A stretch of DNA of 64,000 bases from an uncultured Bacilli bacterium (GTDB taxonomy: Bacteria; Bacillota_I; Bacilli_A; RF39; UBA660): the NCBI GenBank assembly GCA_934085585.1, contig CAKOHI010000003.1, positions 62,001 to 126,000 of the forward strand, given 5' to 3'. Positions 53,973-63,267 of this stretch are shown piece after piece. The position numbers and the translations under genes are program-made. The notes beneath the pieces were generated by a model. The model saw nothing but the letters and a program-made list of their open reading frames with translations, ran no database searches and had not been told where the DNA came from. Positions within the stretch are counted from its first letter, which is position 1. Every line of letters begins with the position of its first letter.

Positions 53973-55034
53973 TTACTTCCTTCTTTCTCTTTTTAAACTA
54001 TCACTTAATAATTTTATAAACTCTTCTTTATTATATTTATTTTCAAAAACTATTCCTAAATTAATACTTGCTAAATTGTAAAATTTAATTAATTCATCAA
54101 TTTCAAATTCATTTCCCCTTAAAGTCATATTAATAGTATCTGTAATATTTACTCCAAGTGTAAACATAGCCATTAAAGCATTTAAAAATTTATCACTATC
54201 TTCAAGTATAATATTTAAAACTTTTTTATATTCTATATCATCTTCTTTAAATTCACTATTTACTTTCCACCAATTAATTAATAAACCCTCTACATTACTA
54301 TATTCTTTAGGATTCAACCATTCTTTTATTTGTTTTTTTTCTTCATAATTTTTTGTATCAATTACTTCTTCTTTTAATTTACTAGTAAAAGATATAGCAA
54401 ATTCATTTTTTAACATATCATATTTTTCGCCATAAATTATTTTTGATTCTCTAGCAACTACTAAATATCTATCCAAATCTTTATCTAAACTATTTCTTTT
54501 AATTGCTTCTTCCAATATTGTTTCTAAATTTTTTCTTTGTAACTTAATAATAAACAATGCTTCAAAAACATCATCAGGTCTATTTTTAATCAAATCAATT
54601 ACTTCATTATATTCTCTACTTTGATCTACATATATATTTGCATCACTAAATGCTTCAACAAGCTTATTTTCCAAATAGTTTTCTTGCTTACTTAAATCCT
54701 CATGATTATATTTATTTACATTATCAGTTAAAAACTTTTCTTTTATTTCTTCAAGTTTTTCTGTTACACTTTGACCTATAACTTTATTACCAATACAATA
54801 TTTTTTTATTTTAGAATGTAATATATCCATTTCTTCTAAAAAATTATGTCCATGTGCAGCATTAATTATTATACTACTATCTCTTTTTAAAGCATATAAA
54901 TATGCTACAATTTCTAGTGCTATATCTTGATGATCATTAACAAACTTTTTGATTTTACATCTAGTTTTAAATGTATATGTCATTTTATTATTATAAAGTA
55001 TCCAATCTAATATTATTTTTTTTGTTAAATCCAT
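53973..55034 (-). CDS. Hypothetical charged helical protein in the aminoacyl-tRNA operon
   Basis: 353 residues, not recognised. No signal or membrane segment. Nearly all predicted helical and rich in Lys, Glu and Asn. There is an acid-base patch in the middle (KLQRKNLETILEEAIKRN) and a C-terminal LASINLGIVFENKYNKEEF. Start ATG 55034 with GGGAG upstream. It is 13 bases after the HisRS-like gene and one base before asnS, so it is co-expressed. No function can be given. Confidence 0.65.
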   Translation of the reverse strand: MDLTKKIILDWILYNNKMTYTFKTRCKIKKFVNDHQDIALEIVAYLYALKRDSSIIINAAHGHNFLEEMDILHSKIKKYCIGNKVIGQSVTEKLEEIKEKFLTDNVNKYNHEDLSKQENYLENKLVEAFSDANIYVDQSREYNEVIDLIKNRPDDVFEALFIIKLQRKNLETILEEAIKRNSLDKDLDRYLVVARESKIIYGEKYDMLKNEFAISFTSKLKEEVIDTKNYEEKKQIKEWLNPKEYSNVEGLLINWWKVNSEFKEDDIEYKKVLNIILEDSDKFLNALMAMFTLGVNITDTINMTLRGNEFEIDELIKFYNLASINLGIVFENKYNKEEFIKLLSDSLKRERRK

Positions 55035-55047
55035 AATTCCTATCTCC

Positions 55048-55755
55048 CTATATATTTCCTAAAACATAATCAATTACATCTGCTTCATCTATTTTTACTT
55101 CTTCATTAGTATAATTATCTTTTATAACAACTATTCCTTTATTTAAATTCTCATCATCCAACATTATATTAAATTTACTATCAACTTTTTCATTTATCGC
55201 TACATTAACATTGTTCATTCGTAAATCTTGAGCTATTTTTAAAGCATTAAAGCTTTCTTCTTCACTAATTCCAATAATACATACATCAATATTTATATTT
55301 AAAGCATTACCTCTAATATCTTTCATTAATATATCTAATAATAAATCAATATTTATTTTAAACCCAATTTCACTATCTTTTTTATATCCTACTCCGACTA
55401 CCTCATCTTCATTAACATAAGTCCACCCTAAAGTATTTTCATCACTATCATATACATAATAAATATCTAGCATTTCTAACAAACTATTTACTTCTTCATT
55501 TTTATTTATATGTATTTCAACTTCTTCTAACCCAAATCTTTTAAGTAAATTATATCCCATACTTATTACTTCTACATCACTTACTAAATCATTAGAATTC
55601 TTTACATGTACTTCAATATTCTCTAAATCATTAGTGTAATATTTATTACTATCAGACTCTCCTAAAACAAACTCATAATTATAATTATCCATATGTTGAT
55701 TTAATATTTCAATTAAATAATTATAAAGTCTTGCTTTTCTACCATTTAATATCAT
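55048..55755 (-). CDS. Degenerate histidyl-tRNA synthetase paralogue (HisRS/HisZ-like)
   Basis: 235 residues from the ATG at 55755 (GAAAGGA upstream); a 75-base frame extension lacks a ribosome site. Parts match HisRS: VSDVEVISMGYNLLKRFGLEEVEIHIN, and a C-terminal anticodon-binding-like domain (IDVCIIGISEEESFNALKIA, NKGIVVIKDNYTNEEVKI). The core motif 2 region (ERPQ-type) and other catalytic motifs are not seen, so it cannot charge tRNA. It could be a regulator like HisZ or another HisRS relative. It lies between the 53973 and 55870 genes, near aspS; HisRS-AspRS pairs are common neighbours. Confidence 0.62.
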   Translation of the reverse strand: MILNGRKARLYNYLIEILNQHMDNYNYEFVLGESDSNKYYTNDLENIEVHVKNSNDLVSDVEVISMGYNLLKRFGLEEVEIHINKNEEVNSLLEMLDIYYVYDSDENTLGWTYVNEDEVVGVGYKKDSEIGFKINIDLLLDILMKDIRGNALNINIDVCIIGISEEESFNALKIAQDLRMNNVNVAINEKVDSKFNIMLDDENLNKGIVVIKDNYTNEEVKIDEADVIDYVLGNI

Positions 55756-55869
55756 TTTATCAGTCCTTTCAATATTACATATTTTACCATATTTAAAAAG
55801 GAAATAGAATACTATTTCCCAAATTTTCATATTTTATTAATAAATATCAAATACTTTCATACAATCATA

Positions 55870-56589
55870 TTACTTTTTTTCATTTTTTAACCAAACCATA
55901 AAATCATCCAATAAATCATAGTCAACATTTTTATATTTATCATACATAAACTTTAAAACATCAATAACATTAACTTCTTTATTATTTATAGTAATAACTC
56001 TTATAAACCTTGGTTTAACATATCTATTCTTAATCATGTGCATATTCCATAATTCCATCTTATTACTAGAAACATCACTATAGCTACCATACATTTCTTT
56101 CATAAAAGAATATTCTAATGAATTTGGATTACAATTAAGTCTCACTTTTACTTCATCATAATCATTTTTATCGTAGTCATATCCATCCGTTAACTCAAGT
56201 AAAAGATAACTACATTCTAACATATCATGATAATATTTTGTAAATAAAGCATTCTTTTTTGTAACATCCAATTTATATTTTTTATTTAAAAATTCATCAG
56301 TCCATTCATAAAGTTTATTTCTATATTCATTATCATCATATTTTTTTCTTAAACCTACTTCACCAAACATTCTATTCATCATCCATTTAAGCCAAACATC
56401 GTGAAGGTTTAAAACTCCATCAGCACCAATTGAGAAAAAGACTTTTTCAGATTTTTCAATCATTTCAGCATTCTTTCCAATCTTGGGAATTAAACCAGCC
56501 TCAAAAATTCTTTTCAAATTTTCAGTTTTAGTAAAGTGAAAATAAACATTCTTAATATTTAATGTTTCTAAATCAACCCTTTTTAACAT
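55870..56589 (-). CDS. Hypothetical protein with ADP-ribosyltransferase-like N-terminal pattern
   Basis: 239 residues, not recognised with confidence. The N-terminus NVYFHFTKTENLKRIFEAG followed by LIPKIGKNAE resembles the opening of small ART-fold proteins (DarT or RES kind), but no full catalytic set is visible. The rest is acidic, aromatic-rich and soluble: VWLKWMMNRMFGE, YHDMLECSYLLLEL, and a C-terminal KYKNVDYDLLDDFMVWLK. It begins nine bases after aspS ends, in the T-box unit. Toxin, nucleotide-binding or unrelated roles are all open. Confidence 0.5.
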   Translation of the reverse strand: MLKRVDLETLNIKNVYFHFTKTENLKRIFEAGLIPKIGKNAEMIEKSEKVFFSIGADGVLNLHDVWLKWMMNRMFGEVGLRKKYDDNEYRNKLYEWTDEFLNKKYKLDVTKKNALFTKYYHDMLECSYLLLELTDGYDYDKNDYDEVKVRLNCNPNSLEYSFMKEMYGSYSDVSSNKMELWNMHMIKNRYVKPRFIRVITINNKEVNVIDVLKFMYDKYKNVDYDLLDDFMVWLKNEKK

Positions 56590-56598
56590 AATGCCTCA

Positions 56599-58338
56599 TT
56601 ATAAATCAAGTTTAATATGAGCTTCTTTTAATTGTTCAGGGAAAGCTTCACTAGGACATCCCATCATCGCATCTGCCCCGTTAGCACCAATAGGGAATGG
56701 TACAATTTCTCTGATATTTTCCCCATCTTTTAATAACATAATAATTCTATCAATACCTGGAGCCATACCAGCATGTGGGGGTGCACCATATTTAAACGCT
56801 TCATATAAACTTGGAAATTTGCTTCTTACAATATCTTCTCCATATCCAACTAATTCAAAAGCTTTTTTTAGTATTTCCGGAGAATGATTACGAACTCCAC
56901 CAGAAGCCATTTCATAACCATTACAAACAAAGTCATATTGGAACGCTTCAATTTCAAAAGGATTTTTATTATTTAAAGCTTCTAACCCACCTTTTGGCAT
57001 ACTAAATGGATTATGAGAAAATTCAATTGCTCCAGTTTCTTCATTTTCTTCATAGAATGGAAAATCATTTATAATACAAAATTCATATCTATTTTTATCA
57101 ATTAAATCGAGTTCTTGTCCTAATTTAGTACGTAAATTCCCCATTATTCTGGCACATCTATTTTTATCAGCTACTATAAATAAGGCATCACCTACATGTA
57201 AATCCATTCTTTTAATTAATTCATTTTTAACTTCATCACTTATAAATTTAGTTAAAGATGATTTTAATTCCATATCAGCCTTTACTTGAATATAACCCAA
57301 ATTACCATGAATACCTTTTACATATTCTTCCATTGATTTATACCATGAATTAGATTTTTCAATATTTTCTACTTTAATACATCTAACAACAGTATCTTTA
57401 AACGGAGCAAAATCACTTTTACCCATAATATCAGATACATCTTCGATAATTAAAGGATTTCTTAAATCTGGTTTATCACTACCATATTTTAATATTGCAT
57501 CTTTAAATTTAATTCTTCTAAAAGGTGCTGGACTTACATACTTATCACTAAATGTACTAAATACATCATAAAATACTTTTTCACCAACTTTATAAACATC
57601 TTCATCAGTTGCAAAGCTCATTTCAAAGTCAAGTTGATAAAATTCTCCATATAATCTATCACTTCTTGGATCTTCATCTCTAAAACAAGGTGCAATTTGA
57701 AAATATTTATTAAATCCAGATACCATTAATAATTGCTTAAATATTTGTGGTGATTGAGGTAGTGCATAAAACTTACCTGCAAATTTTCTTGATGGAATAA
57801 TAAAGTCTCTAGCACCTTCAGGACTAGTGGCAGTAATTATTGGGGTTTGAACTTCCAAAAAGTCCATTTCTTTCATTGTTTTTCTTAAGAAATCCATAAT
57901 CTTACTTCTAAATATTATATTATCATGAACTTCTTTATTTCTTAAATCTAAATAACGATATTTAAGTCTTGTATCTTCATTAGATTCTTTAGACTTATTA
58001 ATTTCAAATGGTAAAACATTTACACAATCACCAAGAACTTCTAAAGTCTCAAGTCTAACTTCAATTTCTCCAGTTTTCATGTTTTTGTTAACCATATCTT
58101 CTGTTCTAGCCTCAACTACCCCAGTAATTGTAACTGTTGCTTCACGATGTAAATTCTTATATTTTTCTACATCTTCAGATATTAATTGCACAATACCAGT
58201 TTCATCTCTTAAAGTAATAAACACTAAATTACCAAGATTTCTAATACTATTAACCCATCCAGCTAATCTAATATTTTTACCAATATATGAAGAATCTACT
58301 TCTCCACAATAAATATCTCTGTACATATTTTCTTTCAT
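56599..58338 (-). CDS. aspS: Aspartate--tRNA ligase
   Basis: 579 residues, the bacterial length. OB-fold with NIRLAGWVNSIRN, class II core including FLEVQTPIITATSPEGARDF, motif 2 FRDEDPRSDRL and FYQLDFEMSF, the GAD insertion domain, and motif 3 GMAPGIDRIIMLL ending FPIGANGADAMMGCPSE. Charges tRNA-Asp; whether it also mischarges tRNA-Asn is not clear from sequence. Start follows GGAGGAG. First coding gene after the T-box leader. Confidence 0.96.
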   Translation of the reverse strand: MKENMYRDIYCGEVDSSYIGKNIRLAGWVNSIRNLGNLVFITLRDETGIVQLISEDVEKYKNLHREATVTITGVVEARTEDMVNKNMKTGEIEVRLETLEVLGDCVNVLPFEINKSKESNEDTRLKYRYLDLRNKEVHDNIIFRSKIMDFLRKTMKEMDFLEVQTPIITATSPEGARDFIIPSRKFAGKFYALPQSPQIFKQLLMVSGFNKYFQIAPCFRDEDPRSDRLYGEFYQLDFEMSFATDEDVYKVGEKVFYDVFSTFSDKYVSPAPFRRIKFKDAILKYGSDKPDLRNPLIIEDVSDIMGKSDFAPFKDTVVRCIKVENIEKSNSWYKSMEEYVKGIHGNLGYIQVKADMELKSSLTKFISDEVKNELIKRMDLHVGDALFIVADKNRCARIMGNLRTKLGQELDLIDKNRYEFCIINDFPFYEENEETGAIEFSHNPFSMPKGGLEALNNKNPFEIEAFQYDFVCNGYEMASGGVRNHSPEILKKAFELVGYGEDIVRSKFPSLYEAFKYGAPPHAGMAPGIDRIIMLLKDGENIREIVPFPIGANGADAMMGCPSEAFPEQLKEAHIKLDL

Positions 58339-58359
58339 ATTCTACTCCTCCATAAATAT

Positions 58360-58568
58360 AAAAAATTCTAAAAATTAATTTAGCTTAAGGACGAGTATAA
58401 CCCGCGGTGCCACCTTAATTCATAGAATTCTATGCATCTTTAGTTGCTATATCGGGCTTACCCGTTTACTTTCAAGGTACTATCTTCACTAACTTAAGTT
58501 ACTAGTTTCCACCATCCACTAGTTCTCTATAAAACATCAGTTACCTACTGGTTCACCAAATAAATCAT
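58360..58568 (-). promoter_or_regulatory. T-box leader of aspS
   Basis: About 200 nt before aspS with the T-box hallmarks: Stem I region AGAGAACTAGTGGATGGTGG with ACTAGT arms, a CGGG-TAAG-CCCG hairpin (Stem III), and the T-box AAGGTGGCACCGCGGGTT. The distal CTCGTCCTT closes the antiterminator. A GAT triplet in GTGAAGATAGTACC, paired below as GGTA/TACC, may be the Asp specifier, but the loop was not folded. A weak hairpin with T6 (CTAAA-TTTAG, then TTTTTT) could be the terminator. It should raise expression when uncharged tRNA accumulates. Confidence 0.9.
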
Positions 58569-58574
58569 ATCTAA

Positions 58575-58603
58575 AATATACTACTTTTTTAATTATTTGT
58601 CTA
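58575..58603 (-). promoter_or_regulatory. Promoter of the T-box operon
   Basis: Minus strand TAGACA (58603-58598), 17-bp spacer, TATATT (58580-58575). It lies directly after the stop of the J-domain gene at 58610. Confidence 0.7.
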
Positions 58604-58609
58604 GATATT

Positions 58610-60046
58610 TTATTTATTTTTTTCTCTTTTTAATATATTATTTTCATTAGTTTTATATTTCATTTTTTCTTTTCTTTCAAAGAAACTTTCATAAATTTTA
58701 TCATATAATGCTTGCTTATCTTTATATGTTCTACTAGCATCATCCGTTGCATAATAACTTAATGAATCAAATTTATTATATCCCGCTATTATTATTTCAT
58801 CATTTTCTGTTAAAACAATATAACAACCAGCATTTTCATAATAATATAATGCTGTAGCCATAAATTTTGTATTTAAATATTGAACATACCCCTTATCTCC
58901 TAAAAAATCTAATCTTTTTAAAACATCTTTAAATTTACTATATTTTTTATAAAACAAATCCTTACCAACCGACCATGTCAGTACCGAACCGTCTTCATAT
59001 CTTCTATTAAAATAAACACAATTTTCTTTTTCACCTTTTTTCAAAACAATCTCAGGTTCTTCATTATCAGAAAAATTGGTTGTAATATATAATTCATATT
59101 CACTTTCTTTAAGTTCATCACTATTTGTAAATGTTAAGCAACTAAGAATAGATAAAACTTCTTCATCTTTAGTACCATTTTGAACAGCTTTTAATGTAAT
59201 CATTGCCTCATTAAATACTTTCATAGCAATATCAATATTTTCTGTATCTGTTGGTTTTAATTCCATCATTCTTTTATTAAAATTATTCATTATTGCCTTA
59301 TATGTATCCCACATTTTATTATTTAATTCTTCATCTTTTAAAATTCTTGCCTTTATTTCAGCTTGTAATCTGTATATACCATCCTCTATTGTAATTTTTT
59401 CATCAACAATTTCTTTAAGTATTATTTCTTTTAATACAACAATTTCTTCTAATATTTTACTATTAACTTTTTTATTCTTAAACATGGATAATATAATTTT
59501 ATCTAAATTTTTATCAACTTTTTCATATTTTGTTCTAATTTTATTTACTTCATTTACATAAGCATCAAAAGAACAATTATCATTAATTGGTTCAAACTTG
59601 CTTATCCAAAATTCAGGTACATTTTTTAATATTTCTTTTTTATAACTTTTAAATAAATCTTTTATACTACCTATAGCAACAGTATATTTAAACTCAATTA
59701 ACTGTTTAACCTTATCAAATGTAAAAGTATCAATAACATCATCTATTGCATTTGCATATTTAAATTCTAATGTATCTGGTAAATAAATTGTTTTACTTGC
59801 AAAAAAAGTTAATTTAGATTTTAAATCATCATAATACTTTATTAATTTACTACAAGCGTTATAATCAAATGAGTCATTATGTTTTTTTAATATCTCATAT
59901 GCCATATTTACTTTTTTCATCATTTCTTCATCCCCATTTAAATCAGGATGATATTTTTTAGATAATTCCAAATATCTTTTCTTTAATTCTTCTTTTGTAA
60001 ACTTATTTGTAAACCCAAATAAGTTTAATGCTTCATTATAATTCAT
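58610..60046 (-). CDS. J-domain protein with unknown large C-terminal region (paralogue 1)
   Basis: 478 residues. Residues 1-55 are a J-domain with HPD at 33-35 (LELSKKYHPDLNGDEEMMKK), able to stimulate a DnaK. Residues ~70-175 are a module shared with the three next genes (KSKLTFFASK, LEFKYANAIDDVIDTF, DNCSFDAYVNEVNKI). A helical middle follows, then a C-terminal domain also shared (EVLSILSCLTFTNSDELKES, FYKKYSKFKDVL). No zinc or Gly/Phe domain, so it is not DnaJ. Cytoplasmic by sequence. Last gene of the unit, with GGAGG before its start. Confidence 0.75.
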   Translation of the reverse strand: MNYNEALNLFGFTNKFTKEELKKRYLELSKKYHPDLNGDEEMMKKVNMAYEILKKHNDSFDYNACSKLIKYYDDLKSKLTFFASKTIYLPDTLEFKYANAIDDVIDTFTFDKVKQLIEFKYTVAIGSIKDLFKSYKKEILKNVPEFWISKFEPINDNCSFDAYVNEVNKIRTKYEKVDKNLDKIILSMFKNKKVNSKILEEIVVLKEIILKEIVDEKITIEDGIYRLQAEIKARILKDEELNNKMWDTYKAIMNNFNKRMMELKPTDTENIDIAMKVFNEAMITLKAVQNGTKDEEVLSILSCLTFTNSDELKESEYELYITTNFSDNEEPEIVLKKGEKENCVYFNRRYEDGSVLTWSVGKDLFYKKYSKFKDVLKRLDFLGDKGYVQYLNTKFMATALYYYENAGCYIVLTENDEIIIAGYNKFDSLSYYATDDASRTYKDKQALYDKIYESFFERKEKMKYKTNENNILKREKNK

Positions 60047-60061
60047 AAATCCTCCATAAAA

Positions 60062-61360
60062 CTATTTGTTTCTTTTTAAAGACATATTATCTTCATTACT
60101 TTTATCAATGCTTACTCTTTGTTCATCCATAAATTCTACAATTTCATTAATTGTTTTAGTTATAGATACTTCTTCAGATACACTTATCCCCATTTCATTT
60201 AAAGCATTAATAAAATCATTTCCAAATTTATTTTTCTTTCCATACAAACTAAACACACCTACATATTTTTTATTAAAATCTCTTCTAGCAAGTCTAACTA
60301 TTTCTAAACTTGGATAAGAAAAACAATAAAAATATTTATCATCAGAATTAATTTTAGAAAACAGCTTACTTCCAACTATTTTTTTATTAGCATCAATATC
60401 TACATAAAGACTTTTAGTTTTATAACTAGCAAGTTCATATATTTCATCCATACTTCTAAAAGTAATCTTTTGTAAACTATTTAATATATCTCGTTCTTCC
60501 ACACCTTTTAAAACATTTTGTAAAATTTTCATTAAAAAGTTATACATTCCATTTGCATTTTCAACATCTTCTTCGTTTTTCAACTCTTTTAATGCTTCAT
60601 TATAATTATTAGTCATAACTTTCAAAGTATAATTTACTTCACTTTTTTTGACTTTAAATTGATAAATTAAAGTATTCATAGACATTAAAGTAGAATCTGC
60701 ACTTGCAAATCTTCCTTCCCAAACCGCTTTTTTAAAATTTTCTAAAAAGTTTATTAAAGACTTCGGAGCAAAATCTCCAAATAATTCTTCCAGCATTTTT
60801 GCTTTATTATTATAAGTATTATATTTATCAAACTTTTCTTTTAATGTATCAAGCATACTATCAATACATTTTTGATTCTCATGATATTCAGAAAGTGAAT
60901 TAAAATTATTTGCTTGTAAAACAATTTTATCTATATAATCCGCTACCCAAGCACTGATTTCATCTTCTTTAACAATTGTCTTAATTCTACTTAAAACATC
61001 TTCTATTGCATCACATCTTTTTTCATACACAAATAAAGCATCATTAACTTGTTTTACAAATGAATCAAAACTACAATCATAATTAAAATTATATAAAAAA
61101 TCTACATTATTAATTTGAAATACTTCTTGCATATAAGACTTAAATCTACTTTTTATTGATTTAATTAAATAATTAAATGTTGTATCCATCATACTTTTAT
61201 CTTTAATATATGCAAAACTATTTATTTCTTCATTTATCTTTGTTGCATACATATCTTCTAATGAATCTTTTTTATACTTACATCCACTAGCAAATCTAAT
61301 TAATCTAGATTTCATACATTCATAATGTTTATATAAATCAAATCTCTCTTTATCACTCAT
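60062..61360 (-). CDS. Paralogue of the J-domain proteins without a J-domain (paralogue 2)
   Basis: 432 residues from the ATG at 61360 (GAGGTG ten bases before; a GTG at 61378 overlaps that site). It begins directly with the shared module (CMKSRLIRFASG, DSLEDMYATKINEEINSF, YDCSFDSFVKQVNDAL) and carries the shared C-terminal domain (DILNSLQKITFRSMDEIYEL, RRDFNKKYVGVFSL). The J-domain present in its neighbours is missing, so it may be a partner rather than a co-chaperone. Fifteen bases separate it from the next gene. Confidence 0.72.
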   Translation of the reverse strand: MSDKERFDLYKHYECMKSRLIRFASGCKYKKDSLEDMYATKINEEINSFAYIKDKSMMDTTFNYLIKSIKSRFKSYMQEVFQINNVDFLYNFNYDCSFDSFVKQVNDALFVYEKRCDAIEDVLSRIKTIVKEDEISAWVADYIDKIVLQANNFNSLSEYHENQKCIDSMLDTLKEKFDKYNTYNNKAKMLEELFGDFAPKSLINFLENFKKAVWEGRFASADSTLMSMNTLIYQFKVKKSEVNYTLKVMTNNYNEALKELKNEEDVENANGMYNFLMKILQNVLKGVEERDILNSLQKITFRSMDEIYELASYKTKSLYVDIDANKKIVGSKLFSKINSDDKYFYCFSYPSLEIVRLARRDFNKKYVGVFSLYGKKNKFGNDFINALNEMGISVSEEVSITKTINEIVEFMDEQRVSIDKSNEDNMSLKRNK

Positions 61361-61395
61361 AACCAAACCACACCTCACTTATTTACTTTTTAAAT

Positions 61396-63267
61396 TTAAT
61401 CATTTTCATTATGTCTTTTTGAATAATCAAATTTATTTCTAGTTCTTTTTCTTCCAAAATTTCTTTTTTCATTCCATGTCTTTACATATAACCCATTAAT
61501 ATATTTTGTTACCTCTAAAATAACTAGTTCTTTATTTCTATATTCATCAATTCCTTCAATAACATTATTTTTATAACGAGTATATATTGGCCCTCTTGCT
61601 ATTACAACTCTATCATTACATAAAGAAATCATTGCATTACCAATTTTATATAAATGAATACCAGCCATCATCGAAGATCTCTTACCAATAAATTCAGCAT
61701 CTTTCATTAAATCCCAAATTGGTTTATAATTTTTATTAAAATCTTCAAATTGCATTACATAAAAACAATTTCTATTAGCGGAACCAAAATATCTTACAAA
61801 TCCATCTTTCACATCTAAAACTTTTGCAAAAGGACTACCATTTTCTAATTCACCATCTAAAACATAAATAGCTTTTTTTAATGAATCAAATCGAAGATTA
61901 TCAATTTCTTCTAATCCATCAAATTTAAGTTCTTTAATTCTATCTAATAAAGATATATCTTTTAAACCATTTAAAACATCATTAATAAATTCATTTGCAA
62001 CATCATAAATTTGCAAAGCAATACTAATTTCATCAGTTGCTTGATCATCAAAATTATCAATAATAACCCTCATTTTATTTTTAAAATTATTTTTAAGTAC
62101 AACTTTAGTATTATCACAAGCATTCTTAATATCTACTCCCCTTGTAATCAAAATTTGTATAGTGTCATATAAAGAATTTAAAACTTTATTTGCTTCAATA
62201 TAATTACATTCATTAAATTTTTCATTTAAATTATTAATTAAAGTTTGAATATCAGAATCACACTCTAGATTATTATCTTTAATTAAATCCACTAACATTT
62301 TTCTTTTAAAATAAATATCTACCCAACCTGAAAGATATTTTTTCATTATAGTTATAAATTCATCTTTTTTCGAAAAATTACAATCAATCAAAGTAACAAA
62401 TGTATTAAATTTAATTTTGTCAATTAAATTAGGAAAATCATTTGCTATACTACAAGCACCTATAGTTCTTTTTGCTACTCTATCAATTTCTTGTTTTGTT
62501 TTTGTAACAATATGATTGTCTACAATATTTTTTAAATCTTTTACAAAATCATCAAAATTTTGTTCATAATTAATATCAATTATATCAGTAATAAAAGATT
62601 GTTTTAAAATTTCTACTTCATATTTTTTATATCTTTCTTTAATTTTATTAAGAACTATTTCCTGACGTATTAAGGATATCTTTTTCTTGTTGTAAGCTTG
62701 AATAATTAAATTTATTTCTTCAGCATATCGAGTTTCTATAGAGCTTTTTGGATATTGCACTTTACTTATATATTTATCTAAATTTAAAACACTATAACTA
62801 TTTACAATTTTTTTAAGGTTATTTACAAAGCTATCAAAATCTTGATCAAAGTCAATTTGAACCAAATCATTTATTTTCTCATTTGCTAAAACCTTATTCA
62901 TATATTCTATATATTTATTTTGAAGTTCACAGTAAACCGTTGTTTCATCAGCTGGTGAAACAACGGTTTTTCCAAACCTATCAATTATATTATTTATTAT
63001 TAACTTATATGTATCTTCTAAAGAACCAGCTGGATATTTTAACTTACTTTTATATTTTTCAAATCTATTTAGACTTTCAGTAAAATAAGTTTTCTTTTGA
63101 TCATTTTTAAGTATATCATATGCACTATTTACTTTTTTCATCATTTCTTCATCGCCATTTAAATCTGGATGATATTTTTTAGATAATTCTAAATATCTCT
63201 TTTTTAATTCTTCATTTGTAAAATTACTTGGAACCCCAAATAAATTTAACGCATCATTATAATTCAT
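61396..63267 (-). CDS. J-domain protein with duplicated internal module (paralogue 3)
   Basis: 623 residues from the ATG at 63267 (GGAGGT before it). J-domain at 1-55 with HPD at 33-35; residues 21-47 are identical to paralogue 1 and the DNA is nearly so. The unknown module occurs twice: ~70-158 (KLKYPAGSLEDTYKLIINNIIDRF, then DFDQDFDSFVNNLKKIV) and ~163-252 (SKVQYPKSSIETRYAEEINLII, then YEQNFDDFVKDLKNIV). A helical region and the shared C-terminal domain follow (LLDRIKELKFDGLEEIDNL), ending in a basic Arg/Lys/Asn tail. Overlaps the upstream paralogue by 11 bases. Confidence 0.76.
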   Translation of the reverse strand: MNYNDALNLFGVPSNFTNEELKKRYLELSKKYHPDLNGDEEMMKKVNSAYDILKNDQKKTYFTESLNRFEKYKSKLKYPAGSLEDTYKLIINNIIDRFGKTVVSPADETTVYCELQNKYIEYMNKVLANEKINDLVQIDFDQDFDSFVNNLKKIVNSYSVLNLDKYISKVQYPKSSIETRYAEEINLIIQAYNKKKISLIRQEIVLNKIKERYKKYEVEILKQSFITDIIDINYEQNFDDFVKDLKNIVDNHIVTKTKQEIDRVAKRTIGACSIANDFPNLIDKIKFNTFVTLIDCNFSKKDEFITIMKKYLSGWVDIYFKRKMLVDLIKDNNLECDSDIQTLINNLNEKFNECNYIEANKVLNSLYDTIQILITRGVDIKNACDNTKVVLKNNFKNKMRVIIDNFDDQATDEISIALQIYDVANEFINDVLNGLKDISLLDRIKELKFDGLEEIDNLRFDSLKKAIYVLDGELENGSPFAKVLDVKDGFVRYFGSANRNCFYVMQFEDFNKNYKPIWDLMKDAEFIGKRSSMMAGIHLYKIGNAMISLCNDRVVIARGPIYTRYKNNVIEGIDEYRNKELVILEVTKYINGLYVKTWNEKRNFGRKRTRNKFDYSKRHNEND

